Origin: Chlorobiaceae bacterium
Lineage (GTDB): Bacteria; Bacteroidota; Ignavibacteria; Ignavibacteriales; Ignavibacteriaceae
Direction: 5' to 3'
DNA length: 64,000 bases
Assembly: GCA_013824085.1 (NCBI GenBank)
Contig: PNNF01000005.1
Span: 38,185 to 102,184 of the forward strand
Program-made: the position numbers and the translations under genes
Notes under the pieces: generated by a model
Seen by the model: the letters and a program-made list of their open reading frames with translations, nothing else
Told to the model about the DNA's origin: nothing
Databases searched by the model: none
In this document: in pieces, positions 46,631 to 56,411 of the stretch
How positions within the stretch are numbered: the first letter of the stretch is position 1
Layout of the letters: every line of letters begins with the position of its first letter

Positions 46631-48823
46631 ATGCAAAATTTTACTACTACTTCTTTAACCTCATTGATTACTTGTTGTGAAAAAATAAATTTCGCAAAGT
46701 TGATTGCCTTCTTCAGCTTAATAATTTTATTGACAACTTCCACAACATTTTCCCAAAGTAATGAAGATTGCATGACTTGTCATAGCGATACTGAACTTAC
46801 GATGGAGAAAAATAATAAACAGATTTCTCTTTTTGTAAATGAAAACAAATTAAAGAATTCAGTACACTCAAAGTTAAGATGCGTCTCTTGCCACATTGGT
46901 TTTAGTGCTGAAGAACTTCCTCACAAAGAAAATATTGAACCACTAAATTGCATGACTTGTCACAAAGATGCAGGTGCCAAACATCAATTCCATCCGCAAT
47001 TATTAAGGGCGAGAGGGACTGAGACTTCTCCAAATTTAAGTTGCAAAGGATGTCACGGAACTCACGATGTATTGTCAATGGAAAATGCTAACAATAAATT
47101 TTCAAAAAACAGATTAACAGAAAGTTGTGGAGCATGTCATAATTCTGCAAAAGATGATTTTACACACTCTTCACATAGCAAAGCATTAGCGAATAATGTT
47201 CCCGGTGCACCATCTTGCTTAACTTGTCATGAAACTCAGATTACATTAAAGCCAACTTCTGATACTTTAAAAGTTAAAATTGCTCAAGAAAAAATGTGTT
47301 TATCTTGCCACGTCGATAATAAAGAAGTTAGAGAGAGATTACCATATTCAACAGCATTTATTAAATCATATGAGTCAAGTGTTCACGGACAAGCACTGAT
47401 ATTAAGAGGAAATGCAAAAGCAGCTAATTGTATTGATTGTCATAATTCACATAAAATTATTCCTCACAAATATCCTGAGTCAAGTATTTTCAAAACAAAT
47501 GTTGCAACTACCTGTTCAAAATGTCACGCAGCTGAAACAAAAGAATTTAATGAAAGTATTCACGGACAAGCATTAATAAAGGGGAATATGGATTCTCCAT
47601 CTTGTACTGATTGTCACGGAGAACATAATATTCTAACACCACAAGATCCAGACTCACCAGTTAATTTTGAAAATTTAGCAGAGCAAACATGCGCTCCTTG
47701 CCATAGTTCAGTTCAGTTATCAGAACAATATGGTTTTTCTGCAGGAAGAGTTCAATCATTTGTAGATAGTTATCATGGATTAGCATTGCGTGGCGGTTCT
47801 GCAACAGTTGCTAATTGTGCAAGTTGTCATGGCGTTCATAACATTAAGCCATCGAGCGATCCAACTTCATTAGTACATAAATCAAACTTAGCTGAGACTT
47901 GCGGTTCTTGCCATCCAGGAGCAAATGAAAATTTTGCAATTGGTACAATTCACCTTGTAGGAACACGCGAAGAAGCTCCCATTGTTTATTGGATTTCTGT
48001 TGTTTATATAATTTTGCTTATCACAATTCTTGGTGGAATGTTAATTCATAACACGCTTGATATGTACAGAAAAGCAGTTACAAAATTAAAAATCAGAAGA
48101 GGGTCTCTACCAGCTCCTCATCACGTTGGACATCGACTTTATCTGCGTATGACATTGAGTGAACGATTGCAGCATCTTTCATTAATGCTAAGTTTTTTCA
48201 TTCTTGTTATTACAGGATTTATGTTGAGTTATCCCGATGCTTGGTGGGTAACACACATCAGAGATTTTATTCCCGGAGCTTTTGAAATAAGAAGCGTTAT
48301 TCATAGAGTCGCAGGCGTAGTGATGATGTTGGCAAGTCTTTATCATCTTTATTATATTTTATTTACGCCTCGAGGAAAGCAACTTTTAAAAGATTTAATG
48401 CCAAAGTTACAAGATTTGACTGATGCGAAAAATGTCTTGATGTATAATATTGGTGTTTCTAAAATTAAGCCGAGGTTTGATAGATTTAGTTACATCGAAA
48501 AGAGTGAGTATTGGGCTTTAGTTTGGGGAACTGTTTTGATGTCTATTACTGGAATTGTAATGTGGTTTGAAAATACTTTCATAAATCTTTTCACAGTAGT
48601 TGGATGGGATATTGCAAGAACAATCCATTATTATGAAGCGTGGTTAGCATTCCTCGCAATTGTGATTTGGCACGTTTACTTTGTTATCTTCAATCCAAGC
48701 GTTTATCCAATGAACCTTACTTGGTTAACTGGAACAATTACTGAAGAAGAGATGGAAGACGAACATCCTTTAGAACTTGAAAGAATTAAAGCGGAAGAAG
48801 CAAAGAAGTCGGAACAAAAGTAA
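46631..48823 (+). CDS. 13-haem cytochrome c fused to a b-type membrane domain (CbcL-like)
   Basis: 730 residues. A signal segment (to about 42) leads into a periplasmic part with 13 CxxCH sites by my count, from CMTCH near residue 48 to CGSCH near 427. Several have the paired SxHGxAL histidine (SSVHGQAL, SIHGQAL, SYHGLAL) that can be a distal ligand. After one helix (VYWISVVYIILLITILGGML) comes a four-helix b-type domain like HydC/FdnI, with likely haem histidines in LQHLSLMLSFFI, IHRVAGVVMMLASLYHLYYI and IWHVYFVIF. This order matches Geobacter CbcL, an inner-membrane quinol oxidase. Transfer of quinol electrons outward is an inference. The ATG has no clear ribosome site. Confidence 0.85.
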   Translation: MQNFTTTSLTSLITCCEKINFAKLIAFFSLIILLTTSTTFSQSNEDCMTCHSDTELTMEKNNKQISLFVNENKLKNSVHSKLRCVSCHIGFSAEELPHKENIEPLNCMTCHKDAGAKHQFHPQLLRARGTETSPNLSCKGCHGTHDVLSMENANNKFSKNRLTESCGACHNSAKDDFTHSSHSKALANNVPGAPSCLTCHETQITLKPTSDTLKVKIAQEKMCLSCHVDNKEVRERLPYSTAFIKSYESSVHGQALILRGNAKAANCIDCHNSHKIIPHKYPESSIFKTNVATTCSKCHAAETKEFNESIHGQALIKGNMDSPSCTDCHGEHNILTPQDPDSPVNFENLAEQTCAPCHSSVQLSEQYGFSAGRVQSFVDSYHGLALRGGSATVANCASCHGVHNIKPSSDPTSLVHKSNLAETCGSCHPGANENFAIGTIHLVGTREEAPIVYWISVVYIILLITILGGMLIHNTLDMYRKAVTKLKIRRGSLPAPHHVGHRLYLRMTLSERLQHLSLMLSFFILVITGFMLSYPDAWWVTHIRDFIPGAFEIRSVIHRVAGVVMMLASLYHLYYILFTPRGKQLLKDLMPKLQDLTDAKNVLMYNIGVSKIKPRFDRFSYIEKSEYWALVWGTVLMSITGIVMWFENTFINLFTVVGWDIARTIHYYEAWLAFLAIVIWHVYFVIFNPSVYPMNLTWLTGTITEEEMEDEHPLELERIKAEEAKKSEQK

Positions 48824-48872
48824 ATCGACTAAATATTATTTATATTTTTTTCTTTTATAGGAAGAGCAAACA

Positions 48873-50366
48873 GTGAAAAATAAAAAGTTACCTCAATATT
48901 TTTATAATCCAATAACTTTAATAGGAGTTTCTATTGCTTCTGTAAGTTTTGGATTAATTCTGTTTCTTATGATGCTCGATATGTTAGCAAAAGAATCTAA
49001 ACCGTATGTCGGAATAATTGCTTTCATAATTCTGCCAGTTTTCCTGATTATTGGATTAATCATAATTGCTGTCGGTGCATTTAAAGAGAGAAAAAGAATT
49101 AAGAGTGGTAAATTTGAAGAGAGAAGATTGCCCGTCTTAGATTTAAATGATACTCAAAAAAGAAGAGCCGTAATTATTTTTTCAGTCGGAACAATTGTGC
49201 TTTTGATGTTCTCAGCATTTGGAAGTTTTAAAGCATACGAATATACAGAGACAGATGAATTTTGCGGAACTGTTTGCCACACGCCAATGGAGCCCGAATT
49301 TGTTGCGTATCAAAACTCACCTCACGCAAGAGTTGGATGCGTGAATTGTCATATCGGCTCTGGTGCTGATTGGTTTGTAAAATCAAAAATTACAGGAGCT
49401 TATCAATTCTATTCAGTATTGTTCAATAAATATTCTCGTCCAATTCCAACACCAATAGAAAATTTACGTCCCGCTGCAGGAACTTGTGAACAGTGTCATT
49501 GGCCTCAAAATTTTTTCAGTGAAAAAAAAGTTGAATACAATTATTTTTTATCTGATGAAAATAATACAAGATCTGAATTAACAATGTTATTAAAAGTTGG
49601 TGGTGGCAATAGTGAGTTTGGAAATACTTCCGGAATTCACTGGCATATGGATATCAAAAATGAAATTTATTATTTAGCATTGGATCGCGAACGCAATATT
49701 ATCCCCTACGTAAAAGTAAGATCTTTGGAAGATGGGAAAGAAACTATTTTTAGAAATCGAACAATTCCATTTGATGAAAAAGATTTGGACAAGCATGAAT
49801 TAAGAAAATCAGATTGCATTGATTGTCATAATAGACCTGCACATATTTTTAATCAGCCCGATAAGATGGTGAACGAATTTATGGCTGAAGGAGTAATTGA
49901 TGTGAATCTTCCATTCATAAAGAGTATTGCTGTTGGTGCTTTAGAGAAACCATATTCAAATAAAAAAATAGCTAATGATAGTATAAGAATTTTGATTACT
50001 GAATTTTATCAAAACAACTATCCTGAAATTTATTCGACAAAGAAAGCAGAAATTGAAAAAGCAATTTCTTACATTCAAAGAATTTATGACCGAAATTATT
50101 TCCCATCAATGCTTGTTAGTTGGAGAAAATATCCAAATAACATTGGGCATACTTATGCTGTTGGATGCTTCAGATGCCACGACGGCAACATGGTTAGTGA
50201 TGAAGGAAAAGTAGTTTCTAATGATTGCAATATCTGTCACACAATGATTTCGCAAACTATTGATAATGTTCGACAAGTTTCTTTAGATGGCTTAGAATTT
50301 ATTCATCCATCAAGAAAAGACATTAAACAACTTTGTTCAGATTGTCACGTTAAGGGCGGATATTAG
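48873..50366 (+). CDS. Seven-haem NapC/NirT-type cytochrome c
   Basis: 497 residues, GTG start with AGGAAGAG about eight bases upstream. Two or three N-terminal helices (about 16-36, 46-68, 100-118) are followed by the NapC/NirT domain. The first site is FCGTVCHTPMEPEF, a CX3CH form. Regular sites follow: CVNCH, CEQCH, CIDCH, CFRCH, CNICH and CSDCH, seven in all. NapC/NirT proteins take electrons from menaquinol and pass them to periplasmic reductases. It lies 49 bases after the CbcL-like gene, so both probably serve one respiratory chain; the terminal acceptor is not encoded here. Confidence 0.88.
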   Translation: MKNKKLPQYFYNPITLIGVSIASVSFGLILFLMMLDMLAKESKPYVGIIAFIILPVFLIIGLIIIAVGAFKERKRIKSGKFEERRLPVLDLNDTQKRRAVIIFSVGTIVLLMFSAFGSFKAYEYTETDEFCGTVCHTPMEPEFVAYQNSPHARVGCVNCHIGSGADWFVKSKITGAYQFYSVLFNKYSRPIPTPIENLRPAAGTCEQCHWPQNFFSEKKVEYNYFLSDENNTRSELTMLLKVGGGNSEFGNTSGIHWHMDIKNEIYYLALDRERNIIPYVKVRSLEDGKETIFRNRTIPFDEKDLDKHELRKSDCIDCHNRPAHIFNQPDKMVNEFMAEGVIDVNLPFIKSIAVGALEKPYSNKKIANDSIRILITEFYQNNYPEIYSTKKAEIEKAISYIQRIYDRNYFPSMLVSWRKYPNNIGHTYAVGCFRCHDGNMVSDEGKVVSNDCNICHTMISQTIDNVRQVSLDGLEFIHPSRKDIKQLCSDCHVKGGY

Positions 50367-50393
50367 TAAACCTAATATCTGCTTCTTTTTTTT
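50356..50393 (+). terminator. Terminator overlapping the NapC-like stop codon
   Basis: GCGGATATTAG (50356-50366) pairs with CTAATATCTGC (50372-50382), one G-U pair, loop TAAAC, followed by TTC and a T-run. The 5' arm includes the last codons and the TAG stop of the cytochrome gene. Confidence 0.88.
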
Positions 50394-50484
50394 AGACGAA
50401 AAAAAGTTCTAAAAATATCTTCTTTTCACTCAAGAATTTCCTCAAAATTTCCGTAAATTTCGATAATTAAACTCGAGGTATTAT

Positions 50485-52512
50485 ATGAAAAAATTGTTCG
50501 TCTTAATTCTTCTTTTTAGCATCTCTATTACTGCTCAAAACAAAAGAGCAATGACCTTCGACGATTTGTGGAGTATGAAACGAATTGGAACTGTAACTCT
50601 TTCCGCTGATGGAAAAACAATCGCATTCAACTCAACTATTTTTAATTATGATGAGAACAAAGGAAACAGCGATATCTACTTGATGAATAGCGATGGAAGT
50701 AATCTACGCGTTTTTAAAAATTCAGAAAAAAATGAAAGCAGCCCAAGTTTTTCTCCCGTCGGAAATAAAGTTGCATATACTTTGTCGGGACAAATTTGGA
50801 TCTCTGATATTGATGGAAGCAATCCGATTCAGCTAACGAATCTTTCTGGTGGAGCGAGTGGAATTTCTTGGTCACCTGATGGAAGTAAAATATTATTTGT
50901 GTCTGATGTTTATCCCGAGTGTGCTACTGATGATTGTAACAAACAGAAAGACGAAGCAAAAGAAAAAAGTAAAGTTAAAGCAAGCATCTTTACAGAGTTG
51001 ATGTATAGACATTGGGACGGCTGGCGCGGCGAAAAAAGAAGTCATTTGTTTATGGTTGATGTAGCTTCAAAAGAAGCAGTTGATTTAACACTCTTTAGTA
51101 AATTTGATGTTCCTCCAATTTCATTGGGAAGTGCAAAAGATTATTCATTCTCGCCTGATGGCAAAGAGATTGCTTTTGTGATGAACACAGATGAGTTTTT
51201 AGCTACAAGCACTAACAACGATATTTTTCTTATCAACGTGAACGAAATTAAGAAAGGTGAAAAAACTCCTTTCACACGTTTAACAGAAAATAAAGGGAAT
51301 GATAATCAACCTGTTTATTCTCCTGATGGAAGATATATTGCTTTCACATCTATGGCTCGTGCGGGCTTTGAAGCTGATAAACAAAGGGTCATGTTGTTTG
51401 ACAGAGTTAAGAAAAACTTTAAAGATTTAACAACAAATTTTGATCGTTCAGCTTACGAATTAGTTTGGTCACCAGATTCAAAAACAATTTATTTTAATGC
51501 TGATAACGAAGTGCATCAATCAGTTTATAAATTAGATATTACAACACAAAAAATTGAAACACTTTTAAAAGAATATTCTTCATCGGGATTGCTTGTTTCA
51601 AACAGCAACAAACTTTATTTCAAGCAACAAAGAACAACTCTTCCATTTGAAATTTTTTCTTTAAATCCTGATGGAAGTAATCTTACACAACTTTCATTTG
51701 TCAATAAAGATCTTCTTGCGCAGTTAGAAATGAATCCGATGGAAACATTTTGGGCAAAAGGTGCGGGCGGAACTCCTGTGCAATCAATGATAGTGAAGCC
51801 GCCATTTTTTGATCCGAATAAAAAATATCCGATGATTTTTTTAATTCACGGTGGGCCACAAAGCAATTGGGCAGATGATTTTCATTACAGATGGAATCAA
51901 CAAAAATTTGCATCGAAAGGTTATGTTGTAGTTTCTCCGAATCCGCGTGGCAGCACTGGATATGGACAAAAATTTACTGACGAAATTTCTGGCGATTGGG
52001 CAGGAAAAGTTTATGTTGATTTAATGAACACTTATGATTACGCAATAAAAAACTTTTCATTCATCGATCCTAAAAATACTTTTGCTGCAGGCGCATCTTA
52101 TGGCGGATATATGATAAATTGGATTGCAGGAAATAATCAGAAATTTAATGCACTCGTTTCGCACGCTGGTGTATTCAACCTCGAAAGCATGTACGGAACA
52201 ACTGAAGAACTTTGGTTTGTTGAATGGGAATTTAAAGGAACTCCTTGGCAGAACAGAAAATTATATGAAAAATTTTCTCCGCATCGACACATTCATAAAG
52301 CAAAAACTCCAGTGTTAATTACTCACGGCGCTTTTGATTTTAGAGTCTCTGAAGAACAAGCGTTCCAATTATTTACCTCACTTCAAAGATTGAATGTTCC
52401 GAGTAAATTTTTATATTTCCCAGATGAAACACATTTTATTCAGAAACCACAAAATGCACGACTATGGTGGACAACTGTGTTCGATTGGTATGAACAATGG
52501 AAGAAAAAATAA
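50485..52512 (+). CDS. S9 prolyl-oligopeptidase-family exopeptidase
   Basis: 675 residues. Signal peptide MKKLFVLILLFSISITAQ, then a WD40/Tol-like beta-propeller (about 35-400) with repeated FSPDGKEIAF and WSPDGSKILF segments. The alpha/beta-hydrolase domain has the nucleophile Ser538 in GASYGGYM, Asp618 in GAFDFRV and His650 in DETHFI. HGGPQSNW forms the oxyanion hole. Most similar in layout to dipeptidyl-peptidase 5/acylaminoacyl-peptidase types. Probably periplasmic peptide breakdown. It begins after the cytochrome terminator and heads the next gene set. Confidence 0.92.
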   Translation: MKKLFVLILLFSISITAQNKRAMTFDDLWSMKRIGTVTLSADGKTIAFNSTIFNYDENKGNSDIYLMNSDGSNLRVFKNSEKNESSPSFSPVGNKVAYTLSGQIWISDIDGSNPIQLTNLSGGASGISWSPDGSKILFVSDVYPECATDDCNKQKDEAKEKSKVKASIFTELMYRHWDGWRGEKRSHLFMVDVASKEAVDLTLFSKFDVPPISLGSAKDYSFSPDGKEIAFVMNTDEFLATSTNNDIFLINVNEIKKGEKTPFTRLTENKGNDNQPVYSPDGRYIAFTSMARAGFEADKQRVMLFDRVKKNFKDLTTNFDRSAYELVWSPDSKTIYFNADNEVHQSVYKLDITTQKIETLLKEYSSSGLLVSNSNKLYFKQQRTTLPFEIFSLNPDGSNLTQLSFVNKDLLAQLEMNPMETFWAKGAGGTPVQSMIVKPPFFDPNKKYPMIFLIHGGPQSNWADDFHYRWNQQKFASKGYVVVSPNPRGSTGYGQKFTDEISGDWAGKVYVDLMNTYDYAIKNFSFIDPKNTFAAGASYGGYMINWIAGNNQKFNALVSHAGVFNLESMYGTTEELWFVEWEFKGTPWQNRKLYEKFSPHRHIHKAKTPVLITHGAFDFRVSEEQAFQLFTSLQRLNVPSKFLYFPDETHFIQKPQNARLWWTTVFDWYEQWKKK

Positions 52513-52530
52513 TTTAAGAAAGGATTTTTT

Positions 52531-52884
52531 ATGAAGGAGAATGAATTGCATTGGCGCGAAGTTGAATATGAAATTACTGATGATGAAGTACAAACTGCTG
52601 AAAGAATAACTGAAGTCGATGAAGGGCTTTGGATAAAGCTTGAAAAAGTCGGTAAGAAAATTTCTTTCGCCAGAGATATTATGGCTTTGTATTATTATAT
52701 GAAAGACAGATACGTTTCTTGGCATCGCAAAGCGATTGTCGTAGGTGCGTTAATCTATTTTATTTCGCCAGTTGATTCGATTCCTGACATTGCTCCTTTA
52801 ATCGGATATCTTGATGATCTTGGAGTAGTTACTGCTCTCTTGAAATTTTTAGGAAGTGAACTTATTCCATTTTATAAAAGATAA
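52531..52884 (+). CDS. YkvA (DUF1232) family membrane protein
   Basis: 117 residues. The C-terminal DUF1232 segment is clear: YVSWHRKAIVVGALIYFISP then VDSIPDIAPLIGYLDDLGVV, a membrane-associated helical hairpin with the invariant SPxDxIPD. The N-terminal 60 residues are charged and cytosolic. Function is not established. It is 18 bases after the S9 peptidase gene, start ATG with AGGA upstream. Confidence 0.9.
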   Translation: MKENELHWREVEYEITDDEVQTAERITEVDEGLWIKLEKVGKKISFARDIMALYYYMKDRYVSWHRKAIVVGALIYFISPVDSIPDIAPLIGYLDDLGVVTALLKFLGSELIPFYKR

Positions 52885-52906
52885 TTTATAAATCAATTAG
52901 GCGTAG

Positions 52907-53446
52907 ATGTCAAATTTTAAGCTGTTAAAATCAGAGCTAATTTTTAGTGGAAAAGTTTTCGATCTTCAAGTAGATGAAATTGAGTACGATAGCGGAAATA
53001 AAGGAGTTCGTGAGGTAGCTGTGCATCTCGGTGGCTCAGTTATTGTCCCAATTACAAAAGATTATAAAATCGTTTTTGTGAATCAATTCCGCTATCCTTT
53101 TCAAAAATATTTGCTTGAACTACCTGCAGGAAAATTAAATAAGGATGAAGATCCTTATGCTTGCGCAGTGCGTGAATTAGAAGAAGAGACGGGCTACAAA
53201 TCAAATAATGTGATTAAGCTGGGTGCTATTGCTACAACTCCCGGTTTCTGTACTGAGATTCTTCATATTTATCTTGCTCAAGATTTATTGAATGGAAATC
53301 AAAATCGTGAAGAAGGGGAATATGGAATGGAAATTCATCACTTCACACTAAAAGAAATTGATGAACTAATTCGCAGCGGTTCAATCTATGATTCAAAAAC
53401 AATTTCAGCAATAATGCTTGCAAAACTTTATCTGAGTAGTTCATAA
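52907..53446 (+). CDS. Nudix hydrolase, probable ADP-ribose pyrophosphatase
   Basis: 179 residues. The Nudix box is complete: GKLNKDEDPYACAVRELEEE followed by TGY, giving GX5EX7RELXEEXGY. The preceding VNQFRYPFQKYLLELPAG and following PGFCTEILHIYLA are typical of the ADP-sugar pyrophosphatase branch (NudF-like). It splits ADP-ribose or a similar nucleotide sugar. The next gene starts directly at the base after its stop. Confidence 0.9.
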   Translation: MSNFKLLKSELIFSGKVFDLQVDEIEYDSGNKGVREVAVHLGGSVIVPITKDYKIVFVNQFRYPFQKYLLELPAGKLNKDEDPYACAVRELEEETGYKSNNVIKLGAIATTPGFCTEILHIYLAQDLLNGNQNREEGEYGMEIHHFTLKEIDELIRSGSIYDSKTISAIMLAKLYLSSS

Positions 53447-55153
53447 ATGTTAAGGTCACTTTACATAAAAGATTATGCGTTAATCGAAAAAATCTTTATT
53501 GAATTTGACAAGGGACTAAATATTATTACAGGTGAAACCGGTGCGGGCAAATCTATAATTATCGATGCGATGAGTTTATTGCTTGGTGAAAGAGCAACGC
53601 AAGAAGTAATTAGAAAAGGTGCTGATAAATCTGTAGTTGAAGGAATATTTGATGTAAGCAAAAATAAAAAAGTTGAAAATCTTCTGCATCAAAATGAAAT
53701 AGATTTTTCTAATGATTTAATTGTTCGACGCGAACTTTCTCTCAAAGGTTCAAACAGATGCTTCGTAAATGATTCTCCCGTTAATCTAAATTTTGTAAAA
53801 GAGATTGGAAATTTGTTGGTCGATCTACACGGACAACACGAGCATCAATCACTGCTGCGTTCGGAAACACACATCGAATTTTTAGATGAATTTTGTGATA
53901 TTGATAATGACATAAAAATTTATCAAACGGAATTTAAGTCTCTAAATATTTTTTTAAAAGAGTTAAACGACTACAACGAAAAAGAAAAAGCGTTGAAAGG
54001 GAAGGAAGACTTGTTCAGATTTCAGTTGAATGAAATTTTAGCGGTGAATCCAAACCCGAACGAAGACGAAGAGATTACATCACAATTAAAAATACTCGAA
54101 AATTCTGAACGACTACTTGAACTGACAAATAAAGTTTTTGACGACTTGTATGATAAAGAAAATTCAACTTATGATACATTAACGAAAGTAAAATCTTCAC
54201 TTACCGAGCTGAATAAAATTGACACGTCATTTTCAGAAGCACTTGATGAAGCAACTACAGCACAGCAATTGTTGAGTGACATAACTCAATTTGTTAGAGA
54301 TTATAAATCAAAAATAGATTTAGATCCAGAAAATCTGGAATCACTCAGAGAGAGATTAGCTTCAATTAATTTATTGAAAAAAAAATTCGGTGGAACATTA
54401 AAAAGTGTTCTTGAACTGAAAGAAAAAATAGAAGCTGAATTAATAATCTCAGAAAATTTTGAAGAATATCTTAAATCGTTAATTGTAAAAATTAATGCAC
54501 AACAAAAAGTCTGTGGCGAATTGGCTGCAAAAATTTCAATCCGCAGAAATGAACAATCAAAAACAATTTCTAAAAATATTGTTTCAACTCTCAAGACACT
54601 TGGAATTGAGAACGGAAAATTTGAAGTCCGAATTGAACAATCCTTATCTGAAAAAAATGATTTGAGTTGTGTAATTATCAATAACAAATTTTACGTTGCA
54701 GATGAAAAAGGCATCGACAAAGTTGGATTTTTTATTTCAACGAATGTTGGCGAAGACTTGAAACCATTGGCTAAAGTTGCTTCTGGTGGAGAAGTTTCGC
54801 GAATAATGCTCGCATTAAAATCGATCTTAGCAAAAGGAGATAAACTTCCACTCTTAATTTTTGACGAAATAGATTCTGGAATAAGTGGAAGAATTGCACA
54901 GAAAGTCGGACAAGAATTAAAATCACTTTCGACATTTCATCAGATAATTGCAATAACTCACTTACCGCAAATCGCGGGCTTGTCTGACTCACATTTTTCA
55001 GTTGTGAAAAGTGAAACTAATGAGCGAGTTCAAAGTTCAATCAGAAAATTAAATTATGATGAAAAAGTTCGAGAAGTAGCAAAACTTTTGAGCGGAGAAA
55101 ATGTTACGGAAACATCACTCAACAGTGCAAAAGAATTGATGAATAAAGAGTGA
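53447..55153 (+). CDS. recN: DNA repair protein RecN
   Basis: 568 residues of the SMC-like ATPase family. Walker A GETGAGKS at 29-36, Q-loop region LLVDLHGQHEHQSLL, a coiled-coil arm at about 160-360, ABC signature VASGGEVSRIMLALK and Walker B LPLLIFDEIDSGISG, then AITHLPQIAGLSD. It acts in double-strand break repair. It abuts the Nudix gene without a gap, and its TGA overlaps the hemW ATG. Confidence 0.96.
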   Translation: MLRSLYIKDYALIEKIFIEFDKGLNIITGETGAGKSIIIDAMSLLLGERATQEVIRKGADKSVVEGIFDVSKNKKVENLLHQNEIDFSNDLIVRRELSLKGSNRCFVNDSPVNLNFVKEIGNLLVDLHGQHEHQSLLRSETHIEFLDEFCDIDNDIKIYQTEFKSLNIFLKELNDYNEKEKALKGKEDLFRFQLNEILAVNPNPNEDEEITSQLKILENSERLLELTNKVFDDLYDKENSTYDTLTKVKSSLTELNKIDTSFSEALDEATTAQQLLSDITQFVRDYKSKIDLDPENLESLRERLASINLLKKKFGGTLKSVLELKEKIEAELIISENFEEYLKSLIVKINAQQKVCGELAAKISIRRNEQSKTISKNIVSTLKTLGIENGKFEVRIEQSLSEKNDLSCVIINNKFYVADEKGIDKVGFFISTNVGEDLKPLAKVASGGEVSRIMLALKSILAKGDKLPLLIFDEIDSGISGRIAQKVGQELKSLSTFHQIIAITHLPQIAGLSDSHFSVVKSETNERVQSSIRKLNYDEKVREVAKLLSGENVTETSLNSAKELMNKE

Positions 55154-56337
55154 TGCGAAATATTTTTAAAAACGAAAATGAAGTTGAAGCAAGCGGAAAA
55201 AATATTTTGAAGGAGAGTGGAATCTACATTCATATTCCTTTCTGCGATCACAAATGTATCTACTGTGATTTCTATTCAATTATTACTTCAGACAATATTC
55301 CCAACTATTTAACTGCACTTAAAAAAGAAATATCTCATTTCGCAACTCTTTACTTATCAGAAAGAAAATATTCAACAATTTATTTTGGCGGTGGAACTCC
55401 TTCGTTAATGGAAGCAAATTATCTGAGTGAAATTATCGAGCATATAAAAAAAAATTATGACGTTGCCGATGATGCTGAAATTACAATGGAAACAAATCCG
55501 GGAACGATTAACAAAGAGAAATTTCGTGAGTTCAAATCAATCGGTATAAATAGAATTAGCATTGGTGTTCAATCATTTGATGAGAATGAATTAAAATTTC
55601 TAACTCGAATTCATAACAAAGATGAAGCGATTAAGACTGTAAATACTGCTTATGATTCAGGATTTGAAAATATTAGTATTGACTTAATTTTTAATCTTCC
55701 GCAGCAAACAAAAAAAATATTGAAATCCAATCTTGAAATCGCAACGGCTTTACCAATAACACATATTTCTGCTTATAGTTTAATTCTTGAAAGAGGAACA
55801 ATTCTAAATAAAATGGTGTTGGACGGAAAAGTTAAACTTCAAGATGAGGATTTTGATGCTGAACTTTATGCGATTGCAATCGAGCATTTTAAAAAAAATA
55901 ATTTTATCCAATATGAAGTTTCAAATTTTTGTAAGCCCGGATTTGAGTGCAGGCACAACAATTTGTATTGGCGCTACAAAGATTATCTGAGCTTCGGAAC
56001 TTCTGCACATTCCTTCGTGAACAATAGGCGTTGGTGGAACATTACGAGTTTAAAATTGTACATCACTTCCATTGAAGAGAAGGGGAATGCGGTTTTAAAT
56101 TTTGAAGATTTATCCGAGCAACAGAACTTAGAAGAATATGTAATGCTTGCTTTACGTAGCAAAGGACTTGACTTAAATGAGTTTGAAAAACTATTTGGAA
56201 ATAGTTGGATTCAAAAAAATAATCAGTTGTTTGATGAACTTTTGAAAGAAAAATTTTTGTTTAAGGAGAAAAATATCCTAATTTTGAGCGAAAAAGGTTT
56301 TGCTCTGGCTGACGAGATTGTGAGAAAACTGCTATAA
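55153..56337 (+). CDS. hemW: Radical SAM haem chaperone HemW
   Basis: 394 residues from the ATG at 55153 (TGATG overlap with recN). The radical-SAM cluster is CDHKCIYCDF at 31-40 (CxxxCxxC), followed by YFGGGTPSLM and ETNPGTINKEKFREFKSIG. RISIGVQSFDENELKFLTRI and AYSLILERGTIL are typical of HemW/HemN-like proteins. The extra C-terminal helical domain (CRHNNLYWRYKDYLSFGTSA) fits HemW. It inserts haem into respiratory proteins rather than acting as coproporphyrinogen dehydrogenase, which suits a genome with multihaem cytochromes. Confidence 0.92.
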   Translation: MRNIFKNENEVEASGKNILKESGIYIHIPFCDHKCIYCDFYSIITSDNIPNYLTALKKEISHFATLYLSERKYSTIYFGGGTPSLMEANYLSEIIEHIKKNYDVADDAEITMETNPGTINKEKFREFKSIGINRISIGVQSFDENELKFLTRIHNKDEAIKTVNTAYDSGFENISIDLIFNLPQQTKKILKSNLEIATALPITHISAYSLILERGTILNKMVLDGKVKLQDEDFDAELYAIAIEHFKKNNFIQYEVSNFCKPGFECRHNNLYWRYKDYLSFGTSAHSFVNNRRWWNITSLKLYITSIEEKGNAVLNFEDLSEQQNLEEYVMLALRSKGLDLNEFEKLFGNSWIQKNNQLFDELLKEKFLFKEKNILILSEKGFALADEIVRKLL

Positions 56338-56342
56338 AATGG

Positions 56343-56374
56343 TTTGCAAAACTACCAATCTATCAATATATTTG
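56343..56374 (+). promoter_or_regulatory. Bacteroidota-type promoter for rpsT
   Basis: TTTG at 56343-56346 and TATATTTG at 56367-56374 are the -33 and -7 elements with a 20-base spacer, as at greA. It ends 37 bases before the rpsT start. Confidence 0.65.
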
Positions 56375-56411
56375 TTATCAATTTAAAAAGTATTTATAAG
56401 GAAATGTTTTA

